A stretch of DNA of 22,811 bases from a virus: IMG/VR virus record IMGVR_UViG_3300005918_000145, positions 1-22,811 of that record. The stretch is one strand, 5' to 3'. A model generated the notes under the pieces. The model saw only the letters and a list, made by a program, of their open reading frames with translations, was not told where the DNA came from and did not search any database. Below, piece by piece: positions 13,718 through 20,829 of the stretch (its first letter is position 1; each line of letters begins with the position of its first letter). The position numbers were made by a program, and so were the translations under genes.

Positions 13718-14944
13718 CTAATTCACTGTCAGTTGATAAACAGCGTCCTCATGATAAAGCACGGGAAGTCCCTTATCTTCAACTCGCAGGAAGATACCGT
13801 CCGGGTCTCTAACCACCCAGCGGTCAATCTGCTGCCCCCATCTACGATCCAGCTCATGCGGAGCCTTCATAAACTCGGCAATGGGTTCGCCATCCACGTT
13901 GTCCGCCCACATGGTAAACTTATCCGTGGGGATAAACTTTTTGGTCATGTAAACGTAATCCTCGGTCGCCTTATAAGCAGACGCCAAAGTACCTGTTGCC
14001 GTAAGAGTACCGGCATTGGTGTTCACAGCGGAAATGGTTATGGTTTCAGTGGTTTTTGCAGACACGTCCAAAACAGTCAGGGTTCCACCCACCTCAAAGT
14101 CCACGGTTGAATCAACCGAAACGGTGTGCGGCCCAGCACCGGCTGCCAGGGCAGACGTCAAATACGCCCTGATCTGGTACGCTTCGTCATACTGGTACAT
14201 ATTGCCAATTCCCAGCAAGCTTCCAATCACGCCTGTCGGATTAGCGAACAAGTCGCCTTGGCCGTATGAAGATTTCTGCATGAGGGTCTGGATGGTATCG
14301 TCGAACAGCAGCATTTGCAGAACTTCGCTGGTGAAAATCGCGTTGTTCAACACACCGGCGTTAGCATCGCTAACCACCTGCTTGGCATCGAAGATGTCTT
14401 CCAGGATGTTGCGCTTGGTCCCTGCATCCCACTTGTAGTCGGTCGCAAGGGTCACTTTGTTGTCATCAGGAATACCGTAGTCCAGGGTAATGTAAACCCC
14501 GTTCTTGTCCTTATAGGTAAACCCGTCGTTACAAAGCATCTGAGCCAGCATCCACTCTTCTCTGCGGTAGCTCCGGTTCCCAAGGTTTCGCACCTGGTTC
14601 CCGAGGGTCCTGGCTGATTTTTGATACCTGCGATCCGTACCGGCCTCGCGGATATTGTTCAGGAAGGACGAACCAAAAAAGGTACGCTCTTTCCAGAATG
14701 CCGCATGAGCTGAGTTTTCCCCAACTCCCGGGATGGCCACGGCGGGCGCTTCAGCGTCCTCAGCCGCAAATGGGGTTAACCCCCTACTGCCGATTTGGGA
14801 TTCCCATTCAATGTTGTCCGACTCGTAGTTCACAGTCTTAAACATTCCCTTGAGAATCAGGTTCGGCGGCATCATATACTTCGTGATCAGCTTGTTCAGC
14901 ACGGTTAATCGAAGTGCCGAAATGTCATTGATTCCTATAGGCAT
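13718..14944 (-). CDS. Major capsid protein, lambda gpE family, with inserted beta domain
   Basis: This 408-residue protein follows the gpE plan: an N-terminal helix-strand region ending NYESDNIEWESQIGSRGLTPF, a segment rich in R/Q helices (NNIREAGTDRRYQKSARTLGN, residues 96-116), and YITLDYGIPDDNKVTLATDYKW (151-172), where gpE relatives have VDFGRP followed by W. A further segment is LNNAIFTSEVLQMLLFDDTIQ (199-219). Residues 263-332 look like an inserted beta domain (TVSVDSTVDFEVGGTLTVLD then ETITISAVN). The start is ATG 14944 behind AAAGGAGGTG, one of the strongest ribosome sites in the window, as expected for the most abundant protein. It forms the capsid shell. No cleavage site is obvious. 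Confidence 0.85.
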   Translation of the reverse strand: MPIGINDISALRLTVLNKLITKYMMPPNLILKGMFKTVNYESDNIEWESQIGSRGLTPFAAEDAEAPAVAIPGVGENSAHAAFWKERTFFGSSFLNNIREAGTDRRYQKSARTLGNQVRNLGNRSYRREEWMLAQMLCNDGFTYKDKNGVYITLDYGIPDDNKVTLATDYKWDAGTKRNILEDIFDAKQVVSDANAGVLNNAIFTSEVLQMLLFDDTIQTLMQKSSYGQGDLFANPTGVIGSLLGIGNMYQYDEAYQIRAYLTSALAAGAGPHTVSVDSTVDFEVGGTLTVLDVSAKTTETITISAVNTNAGTLTATGTLASAYKATEDYVYMTKKFIPTDKFTMWADNVDGEPIAEFMKAPHELDRRWGQQIDRWVVRDPDGIFLRVEDKGLPVLYHEDAVYQLTVN

Positions 14945-14962
14945 ATCAATTCACCTCCTTTC

Positions 14963-15652
14963 TTATATGATGAAGTACGGATCGCTGTCGGAAGAACCTG
15001 TAAGGTCCGTCACAACATCCGCGTTATAGTTGTAAAGGCTTGAGGAATAGAGCATAGCGTTTTTAATCACTATCACTCCCTGCCCGCCCTTGGCGTTTTC
15101 GCCAGTTCCGGTATCCACTGCGGCTTTCAGCACACCAGTTGCAGCTACCCATGGATCTGTAGCATAGCTCTGGATCGCAATCACAGCACCCTTGGCAACG
15201 GTTTCCGAATCAAAAGCATTCGTCACCGTAATCTTTGCCATATGGGTGTAAGTGGTACGGTCAATGGCGGTAATGGCGCCCAGGTCCGTGTTACTCAGGT
15301 CACTGTCACCGGCAACCAGATGATCGCCCACAGCAAACTTGTAACTGTCGTCCATGGTTACATAACCATCAGTTCCCGTATCCGGATTAGTCACCAAAAA
15401 GGCAGCACCAAACAAGTTGGCAATACCCGCAGCAACGTTGCCCACTGCATCAAGGCCGGTATAAGGCACATGCTGACCAACCCTGTCGGTACTTTCCGTG
15501 ATGATACCCATGATGGCTCCGGCTTTAACAATGCCATAGCCTGCGGGGATCGTAATCGCTCTCGCGAACGCTTTGTCAGGATCGCTGTAGAAGAGTTTTC
15601 GCAAATCCTCCTGCCCGCCCCTGAAAATATATGGAGTTTGTCCTAACGGCAT
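14963..15652 (-). CDS. Head decoration protein
   Basis: This 229-residue protein begins MPLGQTPYIFRGGQEDLRKL. It contains VKAGAIMGIITESTDRVGQH (42-61), which matches the G-x-V-L-G-x-I-T pattern of lambda gpD-like head decoration proteins. A beta-rich middle (residues 100-163) follows and then QGVIVIKNAMLYSSSLYNY, similar to the conserved end of these proteins. It lies between the protease/scaffold and the capsid gene, which is the lambda C-D-E order. The ribosome site is AGGAGGTG. The protein is twice the length of lambda gpD (about 110 residues) because of the added beta domain, which resembles the one inserted in the capsid protein. It probably stabilises the expanded capsid. Confidence 0.7.
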   Translation of the reverse strand: MPLGQTPYIFRGGQEDLRKLFYSDPDKAFARAITIPAGYGIVKAGAIMGIITESTDRVGQHVPYTGLDAVGNVAAGIANLFGAAFLVTNPDTGTDGYVTMDDSYKFAVGDHLVAGDSDLSNTDLGAITAIDRTTYTHMAKITVTNAFDSETVAKGAVIAIQSYATDPWVAATGVLKAAVDTGTGENAKGGQGVIVIKNAMLYSSSLYNYNADVVTDLTGSSDSDPYFII

Positions 15653-15653
15653 A

Positions 15654-16220
15654 TCACTTCACCTCCTTTCTTTTTCCACCTGCGAGTTCAAACAGGCTGT
15701 CGGCCAAATCTTCATCGGCCTTGGCTTCGTGTTTCGCTTTGACGGTTCCTTCGTCCTCAACATCCTTCGAGGAGAATCCGGTTCCCATCACCTGAGACGT
15801 AGCGCCCCTGGTTTCCCAATCTTCCACTTCGGCTTTAACGGCCTCGGTGAACCCGGCTCGATCCAGAATTCCGTCCTGGACGAACTTTTCGTGGGATACC
15901 TGAACCTTCACCTTGTCGTGAAGACGTTCCGGAATATCGCTTCCACCCAGTGCTTCGGCCCAAATTGCGTTGGCCTCAGTCTTGATTTCACGCTCCTGAC
16001 GAATGGCTTCCGATTTTTGCAGACCTAAGACGGAATCCTGCAAAGAACTATTCTCTGCTTTCATCGCGGCTTCTTTCTGGCCAAAATCAGTGGAAAGCTT
16101 CTGCTCAACAGAACTTTCAACCTCTGCCACCAGTTCGGGGTACTTCTCCCTCAATTCCTGTGCGTTCATGATTTTCACCTCCTCCTCTGTAAGATTTTTG
16201 GTTTCTTTTTCGGCTGACAT
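15654..16220 (-). CDS. Internal scaffold reading frame within the protease gene (alternative start)
   Basis: Within the protease gene an in-frame ATG at 16220 (codon 297) has a GAGGAGG site eight bases upstream. A second ATG at 16169 (codon 314) has GAGGAGGAGGTG. Translation from them would give 188- or 171-residue proteins that contain only the charged, coiled-coil C-terminal region. Lambda makes its Nu3 scaffold the same way, by internal initiation in gene C. Part of the purine richness is imposed by Glu codons (EEG and EEEV), so chance is possible, but two perfect sites at the right domain boundary argue for a functional scaffold product. Confidence 0.55.
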   Translation of the reverse strand: MSAEKETKNLTEEEVKIMNAQELREKYPELVAEVESSVEQKLSTDFGQKEAAMKAENSSLQDSVLGLQKSEAIRQEREIKTEANAIWAEALGGSDIPERLHDKVKVQVSHEKFVQDGILDRAGFTEAVKAEVEDWETRGATSQVMGTGFSSKDVEDEGTVKAKHEAKADEDLADSLFELAGGKRKEVK

Positions 16221-17108
16221 ATCTATGCCCTCCTCGTTTTGGGATTGCAGCAAGGCTGCATCACCATGTGAAAGGTTTACATTAAGATCAGCCAATATCC
16301 TGGAAGGGACATCGCTGAAGGCAAGCACCTCATCGGCAAGTTTCTTAGACACTGCTTTCTCGCCCATGAACATCGCCGCTTGCGTAGCCATGACCTGCGC
16401 TTCAGGGATACCCCTGTTACGTGCAACGGTTTTGACGAACAGCTCGTAGTGATCTGTCACTTCGTCGTCCAGCATGGCCTTGGCCTCATCTGACAAAGGC
16501 CCATGCGGGCTGAGATCGGCTTTCCGGTCTCCTTTATATATAGTCGTGTATTTCATGCCGGCCTTGGCATCCGCTTCGGACTGATCACGGTGAACCGCAA
16601 TCACGCCGATGGACCCTACATGGCCAGTTCTGGAAAGAAAGATGGTATCGGCCGCAGACGCAATGGCATACGCCGCTGAGAAGGCGCTCTCGTTGGCAAC
16701 GGCGTAGATGGGCTTATCTCCCCGGGCCTCATAGATTTCGTCCGACAAATCCATAACGCCGGACGCTTCACCACCCGGGGAATCGATATCCAGCAGGATG
16801 GCATCGCTGTCCGATTCGAGTGCCGCCCGAAAATCGTTTCGGATGGAATCGTAGGTCGTAAGGCCGCTCATGGCATCCAGGCCGTGAGTCCTGTTCACCA
16901 AAGACCCGTGGACCGGCACTACGCTGATGTTTTTCGAATCAATGGTTTTACGACGATTTGTCTGTTTATATTCGACCTGTTCCAAGTCGGCCTCATAACC
17001 AATCCGGTTCCCGATCACGCCCAGAATTACGTCCAGCTTATCCGGAAGAATCATTAAGGGTGTGTTGATGACCTTACTTGCCAGTCGGCTTAGGATTATC
17101 TTGTCCAA
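15654..17108 (-). CDS. Capsid maturation protease, S49 (SppA/gpC-like), with C-terminal scaffold
   Basis: This 484-residue protein has a protease domain to about residue 280. Landmarks are VVPVHGSLVNR (63-73), LLDIDSPGGEASG (105-117, oxyanion region), and ESAFSAAYAIASAADTI (140-156) with the likely nucleophile Ser144. VGSIGVIAVH (164-173) and GDRKADLSP (193-201), with the likely general base Lys196, follow. Beyond that is a low-complexity helical region (ELREKYPELVAEVESSVEQKL) expected of scaffold. The start is TTG 17108 behind GGAGA, two bases after the portal stop. The enzyme cuts scaffold and sometimes portal or capsid during head maturation. The scaffold part may also be made separately. 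Confidence 0.9.
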   Translation of the reverse strand: MDKIILSRLASKVINTPLMILPDKLDVILGVIGNRIGYEADLEQVEYKQTNRRKTIDSKNISVVPVHGSLVNRTHGLDAMSGLTTYDSIRNDFRAALESDSDAILLDIDSPGGEASGVMDLSDEIYEARGDKPIYAVANESAFSAAYAIASAADTIFLSRTGHVGSIGVIAVHRDQSEADAKAGMKYTTIYKGDRKADLSPHGPLSDEAKAMLDDEVTDHYELFVKTVARNRGIPEAQVMATQAAMFMGEKAVSKKLADEVLAFSDVPSRILADLNVNLSHGDAALLQSQNEEGIDMSAEKETKNLTEEEVKIMNAQELREKYPELVAEVESSVEQKLSTDFGQKEAAMKAENSSLQDSVLGLQKSEAIRQEREIKTEANAIWAEALGGSDIPERLHDKVKVQVSHEKFVQDGILDRAGFTEAVKAEVEDWETRGATSQVMGTGFSSKDVEDEGTVKAKHEAKADEDLADSLFELAGGKRKEVK

Positions 17109-17110
17109 TT

Positions 17111-18817
17111 TTATTTCTCCTTACCCTTTCCCTCTTTTTCCTGCTTTTCAGGCGCCGTGCCGCCCCTACCTTTATTCTGTCTGTCCCCCTGGCCACTTCC
17201 ATCCTTCTTGGGTTCCCCTGGTTTCGGTTGCGCCGGTTCAGCCTGCATCCTCTCCTGAATGCCCTCGGCGTCCATGGCCAGCGGTAATTCCGGATACAGC
17301 TTCTTTTCCGTTTCGTACTGGAGCCTGAGCTTTCTGAAGTTCCCGAAGCCCATCTTCCTGGTTAATTCGCTCAAGGGGATTCCGGCCGTATCGTGCAATG
17401 AAGCGTGCTTGCTCCCAAAGAACGCTCTGGAACGCGCCTCGGCGTCGTTCACCTCGCTCGTTGGGAAGTTGATGTCGATTAGCGCCTCTGGTTTTCTCTT
17501 GACCTTCTTAAATGTCGGTTCCTGGTTCTTAAAGGAAACAGCCTCTTCCACCTCAAAAACGTCCGGAAAGTCGCTCACCTTGCTTTTCAGGAAGAACACG
17601 CCACTCCAGAAATCGAATCGGAGGAACTTTTCCCAGTAGCAGACCTCATCGCTTATCCGGTCGCTCATGGGGCCACGGGATTCCTTAACGGATGCAAAGG
17701 TGCCGCTTGATGTTCCACTGGAAACATCTGCCGGTTCATTCAGGCCGCTCGTCACCTGTTGCAAGATGTCCGTATCGCTGTCCGATATATTGGGGAGGTT
17801 TGGATTTAAGACTTTGGCTTCCATGTTGGGACCCAGCACCAAAGACCCGCCAGGTGTCTTTGGTGCCGCAATACCCGTTTTCTCCTTGTCGGCGTCCGAC
17901 ATCCTCAGCCATTCAATCCAGCTCCTGATATCCGTAAACTGAAACGCCCACATATACGCTCCAGCCGATTTCTTGTGGTCAATCTCGTACTTCTTGAGGT
18001 TCTCCCAATAGTTCAGCCACTCCAGGATGGTTCGGACGTGGCCGATGTTTCGTTTGGTGATATAAGACTGGTCCCACTCGATGATGAACCGCTTAAACCC
18101 GCCGATTTCCTTGAACTTACGCCTTCGGCTGTTCTTCAGCGCTTCAGCGTTAAACCCCTTCTGCTTCTTGGCAACGGACATTAATTCGGGGTATCTGGCT
18201 ATAAATATGGAGGGGATTTGTTCGTCGATCCCTTTCGCATCGTCCTTGATGCAATAGATCAACGGCATAGTCGTTTTGGAGGGGTGATAGATGATACCGC
18301 TATCCACGGTTCCGCTCTGGACACAAGTCGGGTCTATGAAGTCAATCTCGATGAAACCATCGTCGTGGACGGTCGCGCAAAGCCGCAACTCGCCTTCCAC
18401 CTTGGCCCTGACCACATACTTCGGCCAGAAGTTGTAAAGGCGGTTCCGGTGGTCCAGCTCAATCTCTTCGATGGCGTCCTGTATTTGCTGAATGTCCGAA
18501 CTGGTTTCAAACCCGTAGCCGGCCATTCGGCCGCCAAGACCACGGATGGCCGTATTGACCTGGGGAGTTCTCTGGAACTTCAGCCAGCTTTCTTCCTGGA
18601 GCCGTTCCCGGGTATAAGCAGGATCGTCCTTGTCAGACGAACCAGAGGCTGAAAAACCGTCCGGATCAGTGGCGCCGCGATAAGACCCAGAGCTTGAGTC
18701 ATACTGCCACGGGGCGCTCATGCTGATGGAGGGGAACTCCCGCGCCATTGCTTCGAGGTATTTATCCGGTATATCGTCGAGTGTAAGTTCTGGGTCTATT
18801 TGTTTTTCTTCAGTCAC
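17111..18817 (-). CDS. Portal protein
   Basis: This 568-residue protein fits a portal by size and position between terminase and protease. PQVNTAIRGLGGRMAGYGFE (about residues 85-104) resembles the N-terminal portal segment, and DEVCYWEKFLRFDFWSGVFF (about 390-409) is the long-helix region. The C-terminus (residues 520-568) is a charged, Gly/Lys/Gln-rich tail. It starts at GTG 18817, since no other start codon is in frame before the stop at 18893-18895. The ribosome site is poor (GGTGACTAT before GTG), and the codons just upstream form a mini frame ATG-GTG-ACT-ATG-TGA (18828-18814) overlapping the start. It forms the dodecameric ring for DNA entry. The subfamily is likely lambda-like but not certain. 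Confidence 0.85.
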   Translation of the reverse strand: MTEEKQIDPELTLDDIPDKYLEAMAREFPSISMSAPWQYDSSSGSYRGATDPDGFSASGSSDKDDPAYTRERLQEESWLKFQRTPQVNTAIRGLGGRMAGYGFETSSDIQQIQDAIEEIELDHRNRLYNFWPKYVVRAKVEGELRLCATVHDDGFIEIDFIDPTCVQSGTVDSGIIYHPSKTTMPLIYCIKDDAKGIDEQIPSIFIARYPELMSVAKKQKGFNAEALKNSRRRKFKEIGGFKRFIIEWDQSYITKRNIGHVRTILEWLNYWENLKKYEIDHKKSAGAYMWAFQFTDIRSWIEWLRMSDADKEKTGIAAPKTPGGSLVLGPNMEAKVLNPNLPNISDSDTDILQQVTSGLNEPADVSSGTSSGTFASVKESRGPMSDRISDEVCYWEKFLRFDFWSGVFFLKSKVSDFPDVFEVEEAVSFKNQEPTFKKVKRKPEALIDINFPTSEVNDAEARSRAFFGSKHASLHDTAGIPLSELTRKMGFGNFRKLRLQYETEKKLYPELPLAMDAEGIQERMQAEPAQPKPGEPKKDGSGQGDRQNKGRGGTAPEKQEKEGKGKEK

Positions 18818-18828
18818 ATAGTCACCAT

Positions 18829-18884
18829 AAAAAAAGCCCGGGTCAGGGAGAGAAGGGGAACATACTCTTCCTGGTCCAGGCTTT
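18829..18884 (-). terminator. Intrinsic terminator just before the portal gene
   Basis: On the minus strand the arms AAAGCCTGG (18884-18876) and CCGGGCTTT (18841-18833) form a 9-bp stem with one G-U pair. A further 4-bp inner stem lies inside, and T residues run through 18835-18829. It closes the small transcription unit with the Com-like gene. Because it is also in the path of late transcripts reaching the portal, antitermination or read-through must occur. Confidence 0.65.
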
Positions 18885-18968
18885 CGAGAAGCTCACTTAG
18901 TGGAGGGTTTTATGTGGCGCTTGAAGCGCTCAAACTACCTGTTAAAGATGATTCTGGCTCTAAACTGG

Positions 18969-19148
18969 CTAGAATCTGTTCTTACATCCGCACTTCTTAC
19001 ATTTAATTGTGAACCCGTGCTTTTTATTTAAAAATGATGTTATCGCAAAAAACAAGACCCCGTCACATCTGACACAGCACACCTTTCTTGGCCGCTGATC
19101 CTCTTTTTTATTGATGTAATCATCGTGAGATTGCGTTCTTGCGACCAT
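18969..19148 (-). CDS. Com-like zinc-ribbon protein with its own promoter
   Basis: A 59-residue frame runs from ATG 19148 (a stop lies two codons upstream, so this is the only start) to TAG 18969-18971. RKVCCVRCDGVLFFAI (residues 21-36) and GFTIKCKKCGCKNRF (45-59) give two CxxC knuckles, and the second has the (I)xIKCxxCGxxN form of phage Mu Com and related regulators. The promoter at 19169-19198 begins a leader of only about 14 bases, and the intrinsic terminator at 18829-18884 ends the unit. The sequence is AT-richer than the portal gene. Function is probably RNA or DNA binding control, by analogy to Com; the target is unknown. Confidence 0.7.
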   Translation of the reverse strand: MVARTQSHDDYINKKEDQRPRKVCCVRCDGVLFFAITSFLNKKHGFTIKCKKCGCKNRF

Positions 19149-19168
19149 TCTTTAGCTATCCAGTTTTT

Positions 19169-19198
19169 ATGTTATCCAAATGAATATCCATTTGTCAA
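19169..19198 (-). promoter_or_regulatory. Promoter of the Com-like zinc-ribbon gene
   Basis: On the minus strand TTGACA (19198-19193) is followed by an 18-base spacer and TAACAT (19174-19169). The layout matches the cargo promoter at 2429-2457: both read CTTGACAAA at the -35 and GGATA before or into the -10, then TAAAAAC. It lies downstream of the zinc-ribbon gene that ends at 19213. Confidence 0.7.
19178..19193. promoter_or_regulatory. Operator-like near-palindrome in the promoter spacer
   Basis: AAATGAATATCCATTT on the plus strand is a 16-base dyad with one mismatched pair. It sits between the -35 and -10, the same position as the palindrome of the other promoter, although the sequences differ. 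A repressor could occlude the promoter. Confidence 0.5.
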
Positions 19199-19212
19199 GT
19201 AAAAAAATGCAG

Positions 19213-19392
19213 TTATGGATATTTCTTATCCCAACCAGGCCAGTTTATGGGGCCTTCGATTTTAGTAACCTCCCTGAAGGTGCATTTCTCACAGTCATTC
19301 ACATATCTCACGGGAGGAATGCAAAGGTGTCTGCCGATGTCCCATCTTAAGGCTGCTCCGCATCTTCTACAGATTACGATTTCGTCTTTCAT
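19213..19392 (-). CDS. Small zinc-ribbon protein downstream of the nucleotide hydrolase
   Basis: With the ATG at 19392, which overlaps the preceding TGA (ATGA) and has a GGGAG site, the protein has 59 residues. IVICRRCGAAL (6-16) and VNDCEKCTF (32-40) are two CxxC knuckles of a zinc ribbon, with a conserved HLCIPP between them. A TTG at 19410 would add six residues but lacks a site. The C-terminal half (EGPINWPGWDKKYP) is Trp/Pro-rich. This differs from the Com-like proteins by having no IKCxxC motif. Its role is unknown; coupling to the hydrolase gene suggests coexpression. Confidence 0.65.
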   Translation of the reverse strand: MKDEIVICRRCGAALRWDIGRHLCIPPVRYVNDCEKCTFREVTKIEGPINWPGWDKKYP

Positions 19393-19775
19393 GGCCCGGA
19401 CTCCCGCCAATTTTCTGAAATCTCATCCTGGGTTGGGACATCGCTTCTACAACCTCGATAAGCCACTTCAACGCTTGAACTCCTACCGCACTCCTTAAAC
19501 TCCAGAAGCGCCAGGATATTCCAGGCCAAGTGCGCCAAGTGAGGCAAGCCGCTCTCCTCATCCAAATCATCCGATGCCAGAAGATGCCGCCACAGAGCGT
19601 CCATGTACCTTTCTTCAGCGTTCTCGACGTTCCGCCAGCTATTCCTGGAATACTTCTCAGTACCGAATGTCCCTACCTTCGCCACTTCCATGAGCGCCCG
19701 CCTGAAGTCCAGAAGCACCCCCGCCTGAATCTTACCGGCATCGTGCTTTAGTGGGTCAACCTTTAATTCACCCAA
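19389..19775 (-). CDS. DUF5664-like (MazG-type) nucleotide pyrophosphohydrolase
   Basis: This 128-residue protein starts at TTG 19775 within the end of the RNA ligase gene. The pattern KHDAGKIQAGVLLDFRRALMEVAKVGTFGTEKYSRNSW (10-47), then ERYMDALWRHLL and DEESGLPHLAHLAWNILALLEF (about 72-93), is that of the DUF5664 family (dATP/dGTP diphosphohydrolase N-terminal domain), related in fold to MazG. The GxxKYxxxNW, RHLxA and D/E-SGxxHLxHxxWN motifs are present. Such enzymes remove or reshape dNTP pools and are frequent in phages, some with modified DNA bases. The first seven codons are nearly identical to those of the RNA ligase gene because both lie in copies of the 22-bp repeat. Confidence 0.7.
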   Translation of the reverse strand: MGELKVDPLKHDAGKIQAGVLLDFRRALMEVAKVGTFGTEKYSRNSWRNVENAEERYMDALWRHLLASDDLDEESGLPHLAHLAWNILALLEFKECGRSSSVEVAYRGCRSDVPTQDEISENWRESGP

Positions 19776-19777
19776 AA
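19756..19777. repeat. Direct repeat copy 1 (start of the hydrolase gene)
   Basis: A 22-base sequence beginning tcaacctttaat and ending cacccaaaa matches 20810-20831 at 21 of 22 positions. The single difference is one t/c. The copies are 1,054 bases apart and lie exactly at the start codons of two successive genes. This copy overlaps the last codons of the RNA ligase gene. Confidence 0.85.
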
Positions 19778-20829
19778 TTCATCCCCACATTTTTATTGAG
19801 TAATTCTTGAAACCATGGTCTGGCTTTGTTGGAAATCGACCTTCCTACATCTTTCAAAATAAGATTATTTTTTCCTAATGTGTCTGCCTCTTCTGCTGCG
19901 ATATCATTAACAATCCACCTTAGAAAATCACCCATTTTTTGGATCGTCGGTTCTTCCCCTTCAAAAATTTCAATTATTGCTTGATTCAACCTGTTTTCAG
20001 TGACAGCGTACTCAACAAATTCTCTAACATTATTAATTTTATCCACGTCAACATCTGCTATTTTCTTGACCTTCGATACTGAATGTTTTTCTCCCTTAGT
20101 TTTGAATATGTGCCTGGTCCCAGCGTATTCGGCTGTCCATACGATTCCTTCGCCAACGCCGGAAACATTAAATTTTTTTCCAACTGGACATTCATTTTCA
20201 ACTTGGTTAACTAACTCAACAAATTCATTTTGCGCTAACTCTGGGTAAGCAAAATCTACCGCTACTTCAAAAGTTTTAAAGTCGTTGATGTTGTAAATTA
20301 AATTTTCCGGATCTCTCAAATAAGTAGAATCTATATAATATGAATCACCTTCTGCTGGTACAATTTTAACAGCGAAGACAATAAACATTTTTGGTAGTTG
20401 ATGGATAGCGCAACCTCGATTAATCCCTTCACCACAGTATTCTCCAAAAATGCTAATTATTCCTGGATTTCCTTCATTAAAATAGAAATGGGAAACGAGG
20501 GCTATCATATCTCGAAAACTATCCTTTCTATCATTGCAAAATTGCCAAAAACCATTATTATCGGCTTCAATAGATAAGATCCTTTTCCTTGATTGTGTCC
20601 ATGTTTTTCCATTATTTGAAACACAAAAACCGCCATTCGACCCATGTAATTTCACAGTTCCATGAAAAGTGATGGTTGGCTTCTTTACATTGGGGTTAAA
20701 TATAGGTTCATTATCTTGATCTATCCCTTCAAACTGTGCTTGATGAACTACATTACGAATTACATCTCGGAATTGAGGAATTTTAGAAAATGAAACATGC
20801 CGAGCATTATCAACCTTTAATCCACCCAA
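19768..20829 (-). CDS. Rnl2-type RNA ligase
   Basis: This 353-residue protein carries the nucleotidyltransferase motifs: motif I TVKLHGSNGG (58-67, nucleophile Lys60, matching KxHGxN of T4 Rnl2), motif III SIFGEYCG (126-133), motif IV GEGIVW (226-231) and motif V FKTKGEKH (242-249). It would seal 3'-OH/5'-phosphate RNA ends through an AMP-enzyme intermediate; T4-type ligases undo host anticodon-nuclease damage. The start is TTG 20829 behind GGGAGG. No kinase partner is in the window. A hand count of one 60-base line gives 38% GC, against 53% in a terminase line. With the flanking direct repeats this suggests recent acquisition. Confidence 0.85.
   Translation of the reverse strand: MGGLKVDNARHVSFSKIPQFRDVIRNVVHQAQFEGIDQDNEPIFNPNVKKPTITFHGTVKLHGSNGGFCVSNNGKTWTQSRKRILSIEADNNGFWQFCNDRKDSFRDMIALVSHFYFNEGNPGIISIFGEYCGEGINRGCAIHQLPKMFIVFAVKIVPAEGDSYYIDSTYLRDPENLIYNINDFKTFEVAVDFAYPELAQNEFVELVNQVENECPVGKKFNVSGVGEGIVWTAEYAGTRHIFKTKGEKHSVSKVKKIADVDVDKINNVREFVEYAVTENRLNQAIIEIFEGEEPTIQKMGDFLRWIVNDIAAEEADTLGKNNLILKDVGRSISNKARPWFQELLNKNVGMNFG

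Larger units (their letters stand above)
19164..19205 (-). repeat. Outer TTTTTA/TAAAAA arms and TATCCA repeats around the Com-like promoter
   Basis: TTTTTA (19164-19169) and TAAAAA (19200-19205) are inverted around the promoter, as at 2424-2466. TATCCA occurs three times as direct repeats at 19157, 19173 and 19185, the first lying just outside this span. The TATCC at 19173 falls in the same register as the one in the promoter at 2429-2457. Confidence 0.6.

Noticed and set aside
16616-16804. 62-codon minus-strand frame within the protease gene
   Set aside because: It is an out-of-frame shadow over the catalytic region, rich in Pro/Arg/Ser, without its own ribosome site.
18800-19006. 68-codon plus-strand frame across the terminator and Com-like gene
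   Set aside because: It overlaps the portal start, the terminator and the zinc-ribbon gene on the other strand. Its sequence is Ser/Arg-rich without a domain.
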